A stretch of DNA of 64,000 nt from Acidobacteriota bacterium. GTDB lineage: Bacteria; Acidobacteriota; Terriglobia; Terriglobales; Acidobacteriaceae. The notes beneath the pieces were generated by a model that made no database searches, was not told the origin of the DNA, and saw nothing but the letters and a program-made list of their open reading frames with translations. Both the position numbers and the translations under genes were made by a program. Positions 9,701-16,696 of this stretch are shown piece by piece. Every line of letters starts with the position of its first letter. The stretch's first letter is position 1. The stretch lies in assembly GCA_013289685.1 (NCBI GenBank), contig JABCZL010000001.1:251838-315837 (forward strand), written 5' to 3'.

Positions 9701-9994
9701 GAGCGGTGGATTACCGATCCGCAGGCGGTGAGTCCGGGGACCTCGATGCCATCCGGTCTCTTCAAGGCACAGGACAACCGGTATGTCTTTGCCGGGCCAA
9801 CTCCGCCGACGTTCAACGGATATGCAGGAGATCACCGCAAGCTGCTGACCGATTACATCTTCCAGTTGACGGCGGAGGAACAGCGGCGTGTGGCGGCGTC
9901 AATGCCGCGGGCGAAGGCGGCAGTGCAGCCCTCAAGCAGTCGCAGGCGGGCAGCGGTGGAAACGCATCATGCGGCGAGCGGGGGTTCGCGGTAG
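6713..9994 (+). CDS. giant octahaem c-type cytochrome of the bc complex
   Basis: A 1093-aa membrane-anchored cytochrome c that probably accepts electrons from the Rieske/cytochrome b subunits. A single N-terminal anchor (IHYLIATVILIGTLFWALY, about residues 23-42) is followed by a charged, likely coiled-coil stretch. Eight CXXCH haem motifs then follow: CESCH, CSPCH, CQSCH, CMGCH, CLACH, CGGCH, CMGCH and CLKCH, at about 7.48, 7.63, 7.75, 7.84, 8.35, 8.78, 9.23 and 9.60 kb. Several blocks resemble mono-haem cytochrome c domains (MPNFRLTDRQIQAISAYIW). The start at 6713 is chosen because upstream in-frame codons are repeat DNA. The cytochrome c1 role is inferred from position; the size and haem number are unusual. 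Confidence 0.88.
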   Translation: MSEELVPEKPIPEQDPITGKSFAIHYLIATVILIGTLFWALYDEAWGQRPWKAFQDQWKDRYSAFLNTAKSTSAKSEQSVEQDPQYAALKQDYEKAYESSKAKGDEARKKLDDASARLLAVQSVFTDRRAYVNALTYELETSTSASAKASKQKDIDAYKAEQATVEFPDGTKKKFTFQQLEETYNEIRDERTRLSLELGDVLKPVTAAKAKMDDYISDHMVDLTPAQIEGLKRKTTDWDPKIVQINVAEANIVDRCESCHMGTREPLKITEAAMTSKGSKKPDEYAQAFVSHPEPDLLQIHDPDKFGCSPCHQGNGRATTSIEKAHGNYEHWLWPLYPKENSQAGCQSCHSADMVLASGDVQFNTINNGKDLFRQRGCMGCHRYEGYDKEPEDLNSVGQQIKQIETQRKENVKNTADLMKQADAAESNDVANELNTKAVDLRVANSKLDGRLQQLDFQSHSLMQDQKKVGPNLKDVRLKLNKNWIPVWLKKPSDFRPTTKMPNFRLTDRQIQAISAYIWQSAFTDELPKHKPGNAAHGKELFEERGCLACHSIGEGDQMQGGTFAANLSRVGEKANYDYLVRWIHNARQRTRPYCPYEKKDIGPEDYAKKGLPYQFDLDHSKCPNDGHELQVQNMTVMPSLRLAPEDAEDIATYLMTQKKQEPSSYAAAPFMDDPALKEEGKKWVRFYGCGGCHEVSGMEDEGRIGTELTFEGSKPIERLDFALFTEVAQRGGKGSEPIKDKDDLARLPDGPAKDPWYDHKGFFEHKLAEPNVYDQGMVKGETEALRMPNLHLTKDQVLDLTTFLLGSQETSLPQSYQYKPGDARHDIQEGWWVVKKYNCMGCHQFIPGQRTILMGLKQYQDVQEQLPPKLLTEGARVDPEWLRKFLSNPALSATDTNRNGVRPYLKVRMPTFSFSDNELRKLVRFFQALSQQPLPYIPEEVPTLTAKETDMARSLFSSTAAPCLKCHATGDPSHDKIATAPNFLLAKERLKPDWVERWITDPQAVSPGTSMPSGLFKAQDNRYVFAGPTPPTFNGYAGDHRKLLTDYIFQLTAEEQRRVAASMPRAKAAVQPSSSRRRAAVETHHAASGGSR

Positions 9995-10108
9995 AATTCC
10001 TTCCGACGGGAAAAGCAGGTTCCTCGAGTCGCCGTCGCATGTGCTCCGGCTCGCTCGGAATGACAACACTCTTAGATTTCAAAAGAGCTTCAAAGAAAGG
10101 GCGACATC

Positions 10109-10906
10109 ATGAATAAGAAGACAGGTTGGGCAGGAATCACGTTCGTCGTGGTGGCATTGTGCGCATTGTTAGTGCTGGCGGCGTGCAGCAAAAAAGAGGA
10201 AACTCCAGCTTCGAGTCCGACGGCCGAGCAACCGGCGGCTTCGGCTCCCGCGGCCACACCGATCGATCCGGCCACGGTGGCCTCCATCAACGGCACGGTG
10301 AAGTTCGACGGTCCCGCTCCGAAAGCCCCTAAGATCGACATGAGCCAGGACCCGGGCTGCAAGGGCATGAACGAAGCCGAGACCTATGTTGTTACGGGCG
10401 GCGATCTCGCCAACGTCTTCGTCTACGTCAAGGACGGCTTGGGCAACCGGACATTCGACGTTCCGAAAGATCCCGTGGTGCTCGATCAGCAGGGCTGCCG
10501 GTATCACCCGCACGTGCTGGGCGTGATGGCCGGCCAGACGGTGCAGATCAAGAACGACGATCCCACCACGCACAACATCCATCCCACGCCCAAGGACAAC
10601 CGGGAGTGGAACGAGTCGCAGCCGCCGTCTTCTCCCGCGATCGAAAAGAATTTCGCGCGCGAAGAGATCATGCTACCGGTGAAGTGCAACCAGCACCCGT
10701 GGATGAAGATGTACATCAACGTCGTCAAGAGCCCGTTCTTCGCCGTGACTGGCAAGGACGGAAAGTATGAGATCAAGGGCCTGCCCCCGGGCGACTATAC
10801 GATTGCCTTCGTCCACGAGAAACTGGGAGAGCAGGACCAGAAGGTGACGGTCGCTGCGAAAGATACGAAGACCGTTGACCAGAGCTTCAAACCAGCCGCC
10901 GAGTAG
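10109..10906 (+). CDS. cupredoxin-like/carboxypeptidase-regulatory lipoprotein
   Basis: A 265-aa exported lipoprotein. The signal peptide ends in a lipobox (LLVLAAC, Cys about residue 26), followed by an Ala/Pro linker. The central domain resembles blue-copper proteins: VQIKNDDPTTHNIHP near residue 152 and CNQHPWMKM near 192 would supply His, Cys, His and Met copper ligands. The C-terminus (DGKYEIKGLPPGDYTIAFVHEKLGEQ) is a carboxypeptidase regulatory-like beta-sandwich. It follows the multihaem cytochrome, so a periplasmic electron-carrier or copper role in the same chain is plausible but inferred. Confidence 0.8.
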   Translation: MNKKTGWAGITFVVVALCALLVLAACSKKEETPASSPTAEQPAASAPAATPIDPATVASINGTVKFDGPAPKAPKIDMSQDPGCKGMNEAETYVVTGGDLANVFVYVKDGLGNRTFDVPKDPVVLDQQGCRYHPHVLGVMAGQTVQIKNDDPTTHNIHPTPKDNREWNESQPPSSPAIEKNFAREEIMLPVKCNQHPWMKMYINVVKSPFFAVTGKDGKYEIKGLPPGDYTIAFVHEKLGEQDQKVTVAAKDTKTVDQSFKPAAE

Positions 10907-10933
10907 CTTGCGCCGGTGGTAAAATACCGGGTT

Positions 10934-10974
10934 GGGCGGAGCAGGTTGCTCGCACGGTGCGACCTGCTCTGCCC
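10934..10974 (+). terminator. hairpin after the cytochrome bc operon
   Basis: GGGCGGAGCAGGT (10934-10946) and ACCTGCTCTGCCC (10962-10974) pair along 13 positions with one G-U. It lies 28 bases after the lipoprotein gene and ahead of haem A synthase. There is no T-run, so it may be a processing or stability hairpin rather than an intrinsic terminator. Confidence 0.45.
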
Positions 10975-11037
10975 TCCTAAGCTAGGGACGGTCCTCGTTT
11001 CCCACTCCCGAGACCTCCTGACCCAAGGGGCACTACT

Positions 11038-11976
11038 CTGAAAGCCATCGCGACAACCTACAATCGCGGGCATCATGCATTCGCCGTTTTTACCGCCTGC
11101 GCAACTTTTGTTGTCATCACAGCCGGAGCGCTCGTAACCAGTAACGACGCAGGGTTGTCCGTGCCCGACTGGCCAACATCTTTCGGATACCTCATCAAAG
11201 TTCCGCACTTTGTGGGCGGCGTACGCTTTGAATGGACCCACCGGATGCTGGCGGGATCGCTCATCACGCTCACGCTGGCGATCGCTTTCTGGACTCTGCT
11301 CGTCGAGCGACGCCGCTGGTTACGCTGGCTGGCAATCGGCGCTTTCTGCACCGTGATCGCGCAAGCTGTGCTCGGCGGGCTTACCGTTTTGCTCTTCCAG
11401 CCTCCCGCCGTTTCCACGGCGCACGCCGCGGTCGCGCAGACTTTCTTTTGCATCGCGGTGGCGATCGCGCTCTTTACCGGACGCCGCTGGGTGGAAGAGC
11501 AGCCGCGGGTGGAATTCGATCAGCGGCGGCCAAGCCTGTTCACGCTGACTCTGCTTTCCATCTTTGTCCTGTACGTGCAACTGATCCTGGGCGGGATGTT
11601 CCGTCATCATGGAATGAGTTGGTGGCCGCACGTTTTGAATGCCGTCGTCGTTTCTTTCGTGTTGGCCTGGACGGCGGTACGGGCGCTGACGGCCTATTCG
11701 CAGATCGAGGCGGTTCGTCGCCCGGCGATTCTAATGCTCTCGCTGCTCATTGCCCAGCTCTGCCTTGGCTTTACGGCGTTCTTGACGCGGGTGGCGTGGG
11801 GCCGAACCGCGGTGCAGCCAGAGCTTCCAATGGTGATCGCCACAGTGACTCATGTCGCGGTCGGAGCGCTTCTGCTCGCGACCGCCGTGATCTTGGCAAT
11901 CCAGGTGTGGAGACACGTTCCAGTAGCGTTCGAAGAGAGACTGCCACAGGCGCAGCACGATCCGTCGGTAGCATAA
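11038..11976 (+). CDS. ctaA: haem A synthase (CtaA/COX15 family)
   Basis: Oxidises haem O to haem A for aa3-type oxidases, in the membrane. The conserved opening AGALVTSNDAGLSVPDWPTSFG and haem-ligand segments EWTHRMLAG, STAHAAVAQ, RHHGMSWWPHVLNA and ATVTHVAVGA are present, with about eight hydrophobic helices. The only conventional start in frame, TTG at 11155, would remove the first helix and the family's N-terminal motif. No ATG, GTG or TTG exists between the upstream stop (10978) and that point. CTG at 11038, preceded by AAGGGG (11025-11030) with a 7-base gap, gives a 312-aa protein of normal size. The CTG start is therefore inferred. Confidence 0.85.
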   Translation: MKAIATTYNRGHHAFAVFTACATFVVITAGALVTSNDAGLSVPDWPTSFGYLIKVPHFVGGVRFEWTHRMLAGSLITLTLAIAFWTLLVERRRWLRWLAIGAFCTVIAQAVLGGLTVLLFQPPAVSTAHAAVAQTFFCIAVAIALFTGRRWVEEQPRVEFDQRRPSLFTLTLLSIFVLYVQLILGGMFRHHGMSWWPHVLNAVVVSFVLAWTAVRALTAYSQIEAVRRPAILMLSLLIAQLCLGFTAFLTRVAWGRTAVQPELPMVIATVTHVAVGALLLATAVILAIQVWRHVPVAFEERLPQAQHDPSVA

Positions 11977-12138
11977 CAGCCAATGAGGGCACAGCCGCCC
12001 TCGGCTAGCTTGCCCCTGAATGAAGCCGAAGTGTTGAGCGGAGCTCGACATCTTGCACGGTAGGACCGGCAAGACTTGCCGCCCGTCCTAACATTCCACG
12101 AGATGTCGTAAACTGGTTACAGATCCCGGAGTCTTCGT

Positions 12139-13173
12139 TTGGTCTCAAAAGTCGCTGTGCTCGCCGATGCCGGTCCGGAAGTTGAGCATGCCGCCGCGCC
12201 CGTAATTTCAGTACAAAATATAGTCCACCGCTACGAAACCCGGACGGCGCTGAATGGAGTTTCCTTCGACGTGCGGCCCGCGGAGTTGTTCGGACTCCTC
12301 GGGCCGAACGGCAGCGGGAAGACCACGCTGTTTCGTATTCTCTCCACTCTGATGATTCCCACCGCGGGTCGCGCCGTGGTCATGGGATGCGATGCGGCAC
12401 AGGATCCCGCTAGCCTGCGGCGGCAGATTGGCGTGGTGTTTCAGGCGCAGAGTGTCGACGCCAAGCTGACGGCGTATGAGAACCTGTGGCACCAGGGCCA
12501 TCTCTACGGCTTGCGCGGATCGGCTCTCAAGAAACGTGTGGGGGAGATCCTGGCTCGCGTAGGGCTGGCCGATCGCGCGAAGGAGCGGGTGGAAACCTTC
12601 TCCGGCGGAATGCAGCGGCGCATCGAACTGGCGAAGGGGCTGCTGCACCACCCTGGGGTCTTGTTGCTGGATGAACCTACGACAGGGCTTGATCCGGGCG
12701 CCCGCCGCGATTTGTGGCAGTACTTGCAGATGCTGCGCGATGAAGAGCACGTTTCCGTACTCGTGACCACCCACTTGATGGAAGAAGCCGAACGCTGCGA
12801 CCGGCTGGCCATCATGAATGAAGGAAATCTGGTGGCGCTGGGCACACCGACGGAATTGAAGAGCGAAATCGGCGGCGACGTGATTATGCTCGACGCCGCG
12901 CACGACGCCAGTTTGCTGGCCGATCACATTCGGGCGCGCTTCCATGTCGAAACCACCGTGATGGGGAACCAGGTGCGCATCGAGCGCGAGGGCGGCCACC
13001 GTTTCGTTCCCGATGTGGTGGAGGCATTTCCCGGCGAGATTCAGGCGATTTCAGTGAGTAAGCCCGCGCTGGAAGATGTGTTCATCCACCGCACCGGGCA
13101 CAAGTTCTGGAGTGAAGAGTCCGAAACTGTTTCAGCGGTCGATAAGAAAGATAAAAAGAAAAAGAGGAGGTAG
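12139..13173 (+). CDS. ABC transporter ATP-binding protein
   Basis: ATPase subunit of an ABC-2 type exporter, 344 aa, encoded with its permease 260 bp downstream. Walker A GPNGSGKTT near residue 55, signature FSGGMQRR near 155 and Walker B VLLLDEPTTGLD near 174 are intact, followed by the H-loop TTHLMEEAE. A DrrA-type C-terminal domain and a Lys-rich tail (DKKDKKKKRR) end the protein. The start is TTG at 12139, supported by GGAG 7 bases upstream. Between haem A synthase and a DUF420 protein, a role in oxidase assembly or haem/copper handling is suggested by context only. Confidence 0.9.
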   Translation: MVSKVAVLADAGPEVEHAAAPVISVQNIVHRYETRTALNGVSFDVRPAELFGLLGPNGSGKTTLFRILSTLMIPTAGRAVVMGCDAAQDPASLRRQIGVVFQAQSVDAKLTAYENLWHQGHLYGLRGSALKKRVGEILARVGLADRAKERVETFSGGMQRRIELAKGLLHHPGVLLLDEPTTGLDPGARRDLWQYLQMLRDEEHVSVLVTTHLMEEAERCDRLAIMNEGNLVALGTPTELKSEIGGDVIMLDAAHDASLLADHIRARFHVETTVMGNQVRIEREGGHRFVPDVVEAFPGEIQAISVSKPALEDVFIHRTGHKFWSEESETVSAVDKKDKKKKRR

Positions 13174-13183
13174 CTTGCGTCCA

Positions 13184-13429
13184 ATGATTCTGGTGCTTTC
13201 TCTGGTGCTCGGTTTGGTGCCCCTGGTTGGGGTGGCGTGGATTTTCGTCAGCGGGATGATCACCTTGTCTCCGCCTTCGGCCACAGTGGACGGACTGTTC
13301 ATGACGCTGATCCTGCTAACACTCTCGGGCTGCTTCCTGCTGAATGCGTATTGGGAAATGCGCGACCGCGGAATCCTTGGCAAGAAGGAAGCCGCCCCGG
13401 CAAAGACTCCCCCAGCGAAAGCGAGTTAA
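13184..13429 (+). CDS. small two-helix membrane protein
   Basis: An 81-aa protein with two hydrophobic helices (VLSLVLGLVPLVGVAWIFVSG and GLFMTLILLTLSGCFLLNAYW) and a Lys/Ala/Pro tail. It sits between the ATPase and permease genes of an ABC exporter, 3 bp before the permease. A strong AGGAGG ends at 13170. TTG at 13175 (4 bases on) and ATG at 13184 (13 bases on) are both possible starts, differing by three residues. Function is not recognised; it may be an accessory subunit of the exporter. Confidence 0.75.
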   Translation: MILVLSLVLGLVPLVGVAWIFVSGMITLSPPSATVDGLFMTLILLTLSGCFLLNAYWEMRDRGILGKKEAAPAKTPPAKAS

Positions 13430-13432
13430 GCG

Positions 13433-14260
13433 ATGGCAACGCAGGCAACCACTCTGCCGCGGCCGATGGCGCCCGCATCCGCGGGCGTAATGCTGCCGGC
13501 ATTCACTCTCTGGTGGCGGGAAATCGTGCGCTTCTACCGCCAACCCACGCGTGTGGTCGGTGTGCTGGCGTCGCCGCTCGTGTTCTGGCTGGTCATTGGC
13601 TCGGGATTCGGAACGTCGTTTCGTTCCGGGGGCGGGCCCGGCCAGCAACATTACCTGGATTATTTTTATCCTGGCGCGCTGATCATGATCGTGCTGTTCA
13701 CTTCGATCTTTACCATGATGTCGGTGATCGAAGACCGTAAAGAGGGCTTCCTTCTTTCAGTGCTGGTCGCGCCAGTGCCGCGCACCGCGATTGTGCTGGG
13801 GAAGGTGCTGGGCGGGACGACGCTCTCGGCCGTTCAAGGCATGATTTTTCTGCTCTTCGCGCCGTTCGCGGGCGTGCATCTCGACCCGGTGCAGGTGTTG
13901 CTGGTTGCCCTTGTCGTATTTTTGGTTTCATTTTCGCTGACCGCGCTCGGCTTCGCGATCGCCTGGCCCATGGATTCCTCACAGGCCTTTCACGGGATCG
14001 TGAACTTGTTTCTGATTCCCTTGTGGCTCGTGTCAGGTGCTCTTTTCCCTCTCACCGGGGCCTCCAAGTGGCTTCAGGTCGTCATGCGCGTGAATCCACT
14101 GACCTATGGCGTAGCGGCGTTGCGCGGGCTTATGTATCCAGGTGCGGATTCGAGTTTCCCGCTCCCATCCTCGATGGCGACGCTGGTTTTGTTTTCTATG
14201 GCGATGTTTGGACTTGCATGGCTGATGGCAAACCGACGTACGACGAGGCCTGCCGCTTGA
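13433..14260 (+). CDS. ABC-2 type transporter permease
   Basis: Membrane subunit partnering the ATPase at 12139. It has six predicted hydrophobic helices, including VVGVLASPLVFWLVIGSGFG, GALIMIVLFTSIFTMMSVIE, VLLVALVVFLVSFSLTALGF and IVNLFLIPLWLVSGALFPL. The typical ABC-2 stretch VNPLTYGVAALRGLMYP lies near residue 222. At 275 aa it is normal length. Its TGA stop overlaps the TTG start of the next gene by four bases, so translation of the two is probably coupled. Substrate unknown. Confidence 0.9.
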   Translation: MATQATTLPRPMAPASAGVMLPAFTLWWREIVRFYRQPTRVVGVLASPLVFWLVIGSGFGTSFRSGGGPGQQHYLDYFYPGALIMIVLFTSIFTMMSVIEDRKEGFLLSVLVAPVPRTAIVLGKVLGGTTLSAVQGMIFLLFAPFAGVHLDPVQVLLVALVVFLVSFSLTALGFAIAWPMDSSQAFHGIVNLFLIPLWLVSGALFPLTGASKWLQVVMRVNPLTYGVAALRGLMYPGADSSFPLPSSMATLVLFSMAMFGLAWLMANRRTTRPAA

Positions 14261-14721
14261 TTGTCGGAAATTTGATCCTCGGGAATTCGATCGCTGAGCA
14301 ATACGCTTTCTTCCCTGCCCTGAACGCGAGCCTGAACGGAACCAGCGCGGTACTGCTGCTGACCGGACGCATCCTGATCGCGCGCGGCCGCATCGCCGCC
14401 CATCGTATTTGCATGATTGCTGCCGTGGTTGCGTCCGCGGTGTTTCTGGGATGCTACCTGTTCTTCCACTTTGAGGTCGGGAACATCCGATTTCTGGGCC
14501 AAGGATGGGCGCGGCCGGTCTATTTTTCGATTCTGATTTCGCACGTCACGCTGGCCATCGTTATTGTTCCGCTGGCCATCATCACGTTGAGCCGCGGCCT
14601 GAAGGCGCGCTATCCTCAGCATCGCGCCATCGCCCGCTGGACCTGGCCTTTGTGGATGTATGTTTCTATCACCGGCGTGATCGTGTACTTCATGCTGTAC
14701 CAGTGGTTCCCGCACAGCTAG
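14257..14721 (+). CDS. DUF420 membrane protein
   Basis: A 154-aa protein of the DUF420 family, often found with cytochrome oxidase assembly genes. Family features are FPALNASLNGTSAVLLLTGRILIARGRIAAHR, then helices over IAAVVASAVFLGCYLFFHFEVG, RPVYFSILISHVTLAIVIVPLAI and WMYVSITGVIVYFMLYQW. TTG at 14257 has GAGG 8 bases upstream and overlaps the permease stop (TTGA), which supports it; an ATG at 14218 would lie well inside the permease gene. His residues in the helices suggest metal or haem contact, but this is inference. Confidence 0.85.
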   Translation: MIVGNLILGNSIAEQYAFFPALNASLNGTSAVLLLTGRILIARGRIAAHRICMIAAVVASAVFLGCYLFFHFEVGNIRFLGQGWARPVYFSILISHVTLAIVIVPLAIITLSRGLKARYPQHRAIARWTWPLWMYVSITGVIVYFMLYQWFPHS

Positions 14722-14785
14722 GTACCCAGGGAGCCTAGCGACCAGAAACTGCCCTCAGCGGCGCAAGTTGGCAGCATCACTGACC

Positions 14786-14892
14786 TTGTCATCCTGAGCG
14801 GCGTTCTTTGCCGCGAAGGATCTGTGTACTCTGCAGCGGTAACCGAAAATGCATCGATCCTTCGCGGCAAAGAACGCCGCTCAGGATGACAA
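14786..14892. repeat. TCATCCTGAGC palindrome, copy 1
   Basis: Arms of 37 bases (14786-14822 and 14856-14892) are perfect inverted copies with a 33-base loop. The outer core TTGTCATCCTGAGC is shared with copies near 17.1, 18.4, 26.0 and 35.3 kb; the inner part (GGCGTTCTTTGCCGCG) is specific to this copy. Confidence 0.9.
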
Positions 14893-14921
14893 TTGCAATT
14901 TGCGTATTTCCCTGATCTGTT

Positions 14922-15188
14922 ATGTCAACACTGAAACTCAAAATCGATGTCTCCGGCACCGTCGGCGACGCCGCCTGGCGCGAGATCCAGCAGTTCGATC
15001 AGATCCAGAGCGCGGACTTCGGCCCGCAGTTCGGCAGCGGCGGACGCTGCAACCATCCGCCCGACGCCCCGCATGCCAAGGGAGAATGGATTGGCGCCGA
15101 AATCCGGCTGCAGACGCCGCTTTTGGCGCAGTACGCCATGTCGCACTACCTGGAGCAGGAACGCGTACTCGACGCAGACGTGGAGTAG
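14922..15188 (+). CDS. conserved hypothetical protein
   Basis: An 88-aa soluble protein of unrecognised family, starting MSTLKLKIDVSGTVGDAAWRE. No signal peptide, membrane helix or metal motif is evident. The composition and codon use match the surrounding genes. It begins 30 bp after a palindromic repeat and lies upstream of the HEAT/lipoyl gene on the same strand. Confidence 0.6.
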   Translation: MSTLKLKIDVSGTVGDAAWREIQQFDQIQSADFGPQFGSGGRCNHPPDAPHAKGEWIGAEIRLQTPLLAQYAMSHYLEQERVLDADVE

Positions 15189-15332
15189 CTTGGCCGTATC
15201 GCCTAAGATAATCCTGTCATCCCGAGCGGAGTTTCCGTCCTCCGTTTTCGGAGGAGGGAAACGTAGTCGAGGGACCTTGGGTTCGTACGATTCCATTAGC
15301 TTCCTTCTGTTTCTGTGGTGAAATAGTCTCTT

Positions 15333-16214
15333 ATGTCTTCGAACTCCAACGTTGTCCCCTCGGGCCCAGTCGAAGTCCCCCATGGACGACCCAAGCGCTC
15401 GATGTCGCGCACCCAGAAGATTCTGTTTTTCGCCACCGGCTGGCTCATCGTGCTCATGCCGTTTCTCTTCTGGTGGAACACCTGGTTTGGACGCCATCTC
15501 TCTGATCAGCAGTTGACTGAGTATCTGCACGACGACAAGAAGCCGCGGCACATCCAGCATGCGCTGGTGCAGGTGGGCGACCAGATGTCGCATTCCGACG
15601 CTGCCACCAAGCGCTGGTATCCCGACCTGATCCGCCTGGCTAACGATCCAGTGGAGGAAGTGCGCAATACCGATGCCTGGGTCATGGGGCAAGACACATC
15701 CGGCGCGGGCTTTCACGAGACGCTGCTGAAGATGCTGGCCGACGATTCCCCAATGGTGCGGGGAAATGCGGCGCTGTCGCTGGTGCGCTTCGGGGATGCC
15801 ACCGGACGGCCACAGATTGTGGCATTGCTGCAGCCGGCGCAGATCAGCGCTCCTCTAGATGGTCACATCGTTGACGCTGACCGCCCGGGCACCGCCATCC
15901 GTCAAGGTGGATTGCTCGCCAAGCTGGAGGCGACCGCCGGCGGATTGCCAATAGAGATCCGCTCGCCGATTCCCGGACGCATCCGGTCGGTCTCGCAGCC
16001 GGGAGCAAACGTAACCGCAGGCGCAGAGGTGGCGGTGGTCGATCCTGGAACCGAGCAGGTTTGGGAAGCGTTGCGGGCGCTATATCTGGTTGGCCAGATC
16101 GATGATCTGCCGGCAATTCGTCCTTACGAGCGGGACCTGCCCGACATTTCCAACGATGTGCGCCGGCAGGCGGCGGAAACCGAGAAGGCAATCCAGAGCA
16201 GAAATCAACACTAG
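15333..16214 (+). CDS. membrane protein combining HEAT-like repeats and a lipoyl/biotinyl-like fold
   Basis: A 293-aa protein with one N-terminal membrane helix (ILFFATGWLIVLMPFLFWW, about residues 30-48). HEAT-like helical repeats follow (PDLIRLANDPVEEVRNTDAWVMG; LLKMLADDSPMVRGNAALSLVRFGD). A beta-rich insert from about residue 170 resembles a lipoyl or barrel-sandwich hybrid: ISAPLDGHIVDADRPGTAIRQGGLLAKLE then IRSPIPGRIRSVSQPGANVTAGAEV. The C-terminus returns to helical sequence (EQVWEALRALYLVGQIDDL). No modifiable Lys stands at the usual hairpin tip, so the fold is probably structural, as in membrane fusion proteins. Function unknown. Confidence 0.75.
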   Translation: MSSNSNVVPSGPVEVPHGRPKRSMSRTQKILFFATGWLIVLMPFLFWWNTWFGRHLSDQQLTEYLHDDKKPRHIQHALVQVGDQMSHSDAATKRWYPDLIRLANDPVEEVRNTDAWVMGQDTSGAGFHETLLKMLADDSPMVRGNAALSLVRFGDATGRPQIVALLQPAQISAPLDGHIVDADRPGTAIRQGGLLAKLEATAGGLPIEIRSPIPGRIRSVSQPGANVTAGAEVAVVDPGTEQVWEALRALYLVGQIDDLPAIRPYERDLPDISNDVRRQAAETEKAIQSRNQH

Positions 16215-16227
16215 AGAGAGAGTCCTC

Positions 16228-16665
16228 ATGGCAGGCGCTCCGACGGCAACTGGATTTCTGTATTTCGCAGCGGTCAAAGCCGCCGGCTATACCGCGGCTT
16301 CCGTGGTTCTCAAGTACGGATACGGTCTGTGGCGCGCCGCTAAGCCAAGCGTATGGGCCCTGGGATTGACCCGCACGGGCATCGGACTGGTGGCAGGCGG
16401 GCTCTATGGCGGCCTTTGGATTCTCGCCTTGAATAAATTAAATAACTCCGGTGGCGAAGGCTCTGCGGTCCTGTTTTACGCGTTCCTTTTGCCGGTTCGC
16501 CTGGCGGAGTGGATTCTGTTGATTTGGCTTTTCCTGGACCGTGGTCTCCTCCAGCGCGGGCGCATGTGGAAATATGCCGCCTTTGGAACCATCTGCTCCT
16601 ACGCTCTGGACGCAATCGGCGTGGGTGCTGCGCTGGTTCTGCCGGGCGGCTTCTGGGTCTGCTAA
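16228..16665 (+). CDS. hypothetical multi-helix membrane protein
   Basis: A 145-aa protein with hydrophobic stretches around TGIGLVAGGLYGGLWILAL, AVLFYAFLLPVRLAEWILLIWLFL and ICSYALDAIGVGAALVLPGGFW. It starts at ATG 16228, 13 bp after the HEAT/lipoyl gene and behind a GA-rich Shine-Dalgarno-like stretch (GAGAGAGAG). The two are probably co-transcribed. The family is not recognised. Confidence 0.75.
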   Translation: MAGAPTATGFLYFAAVKAAGYTAASVVLKYGYGLWRAAKPSVWALGLTRTGIGLVAGGLYGGLWILALNKLNNSGGEGSAVLFYAFLLPVRLAEWILLIWLFLDRGLLQRGRMWKYAAFGTICSYALDAIGVGAALVLPGGFWVC

Positions 16666-16696
16666 GGTTGGGTCTGCTGAGTTGGGCCTGTTAGGT

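Noticed and set aside
14786-14892. Palindrome as an insertion sequence
   Set aside because: No transposase reading frame inside or beside any copy; too short for an autonomous element.
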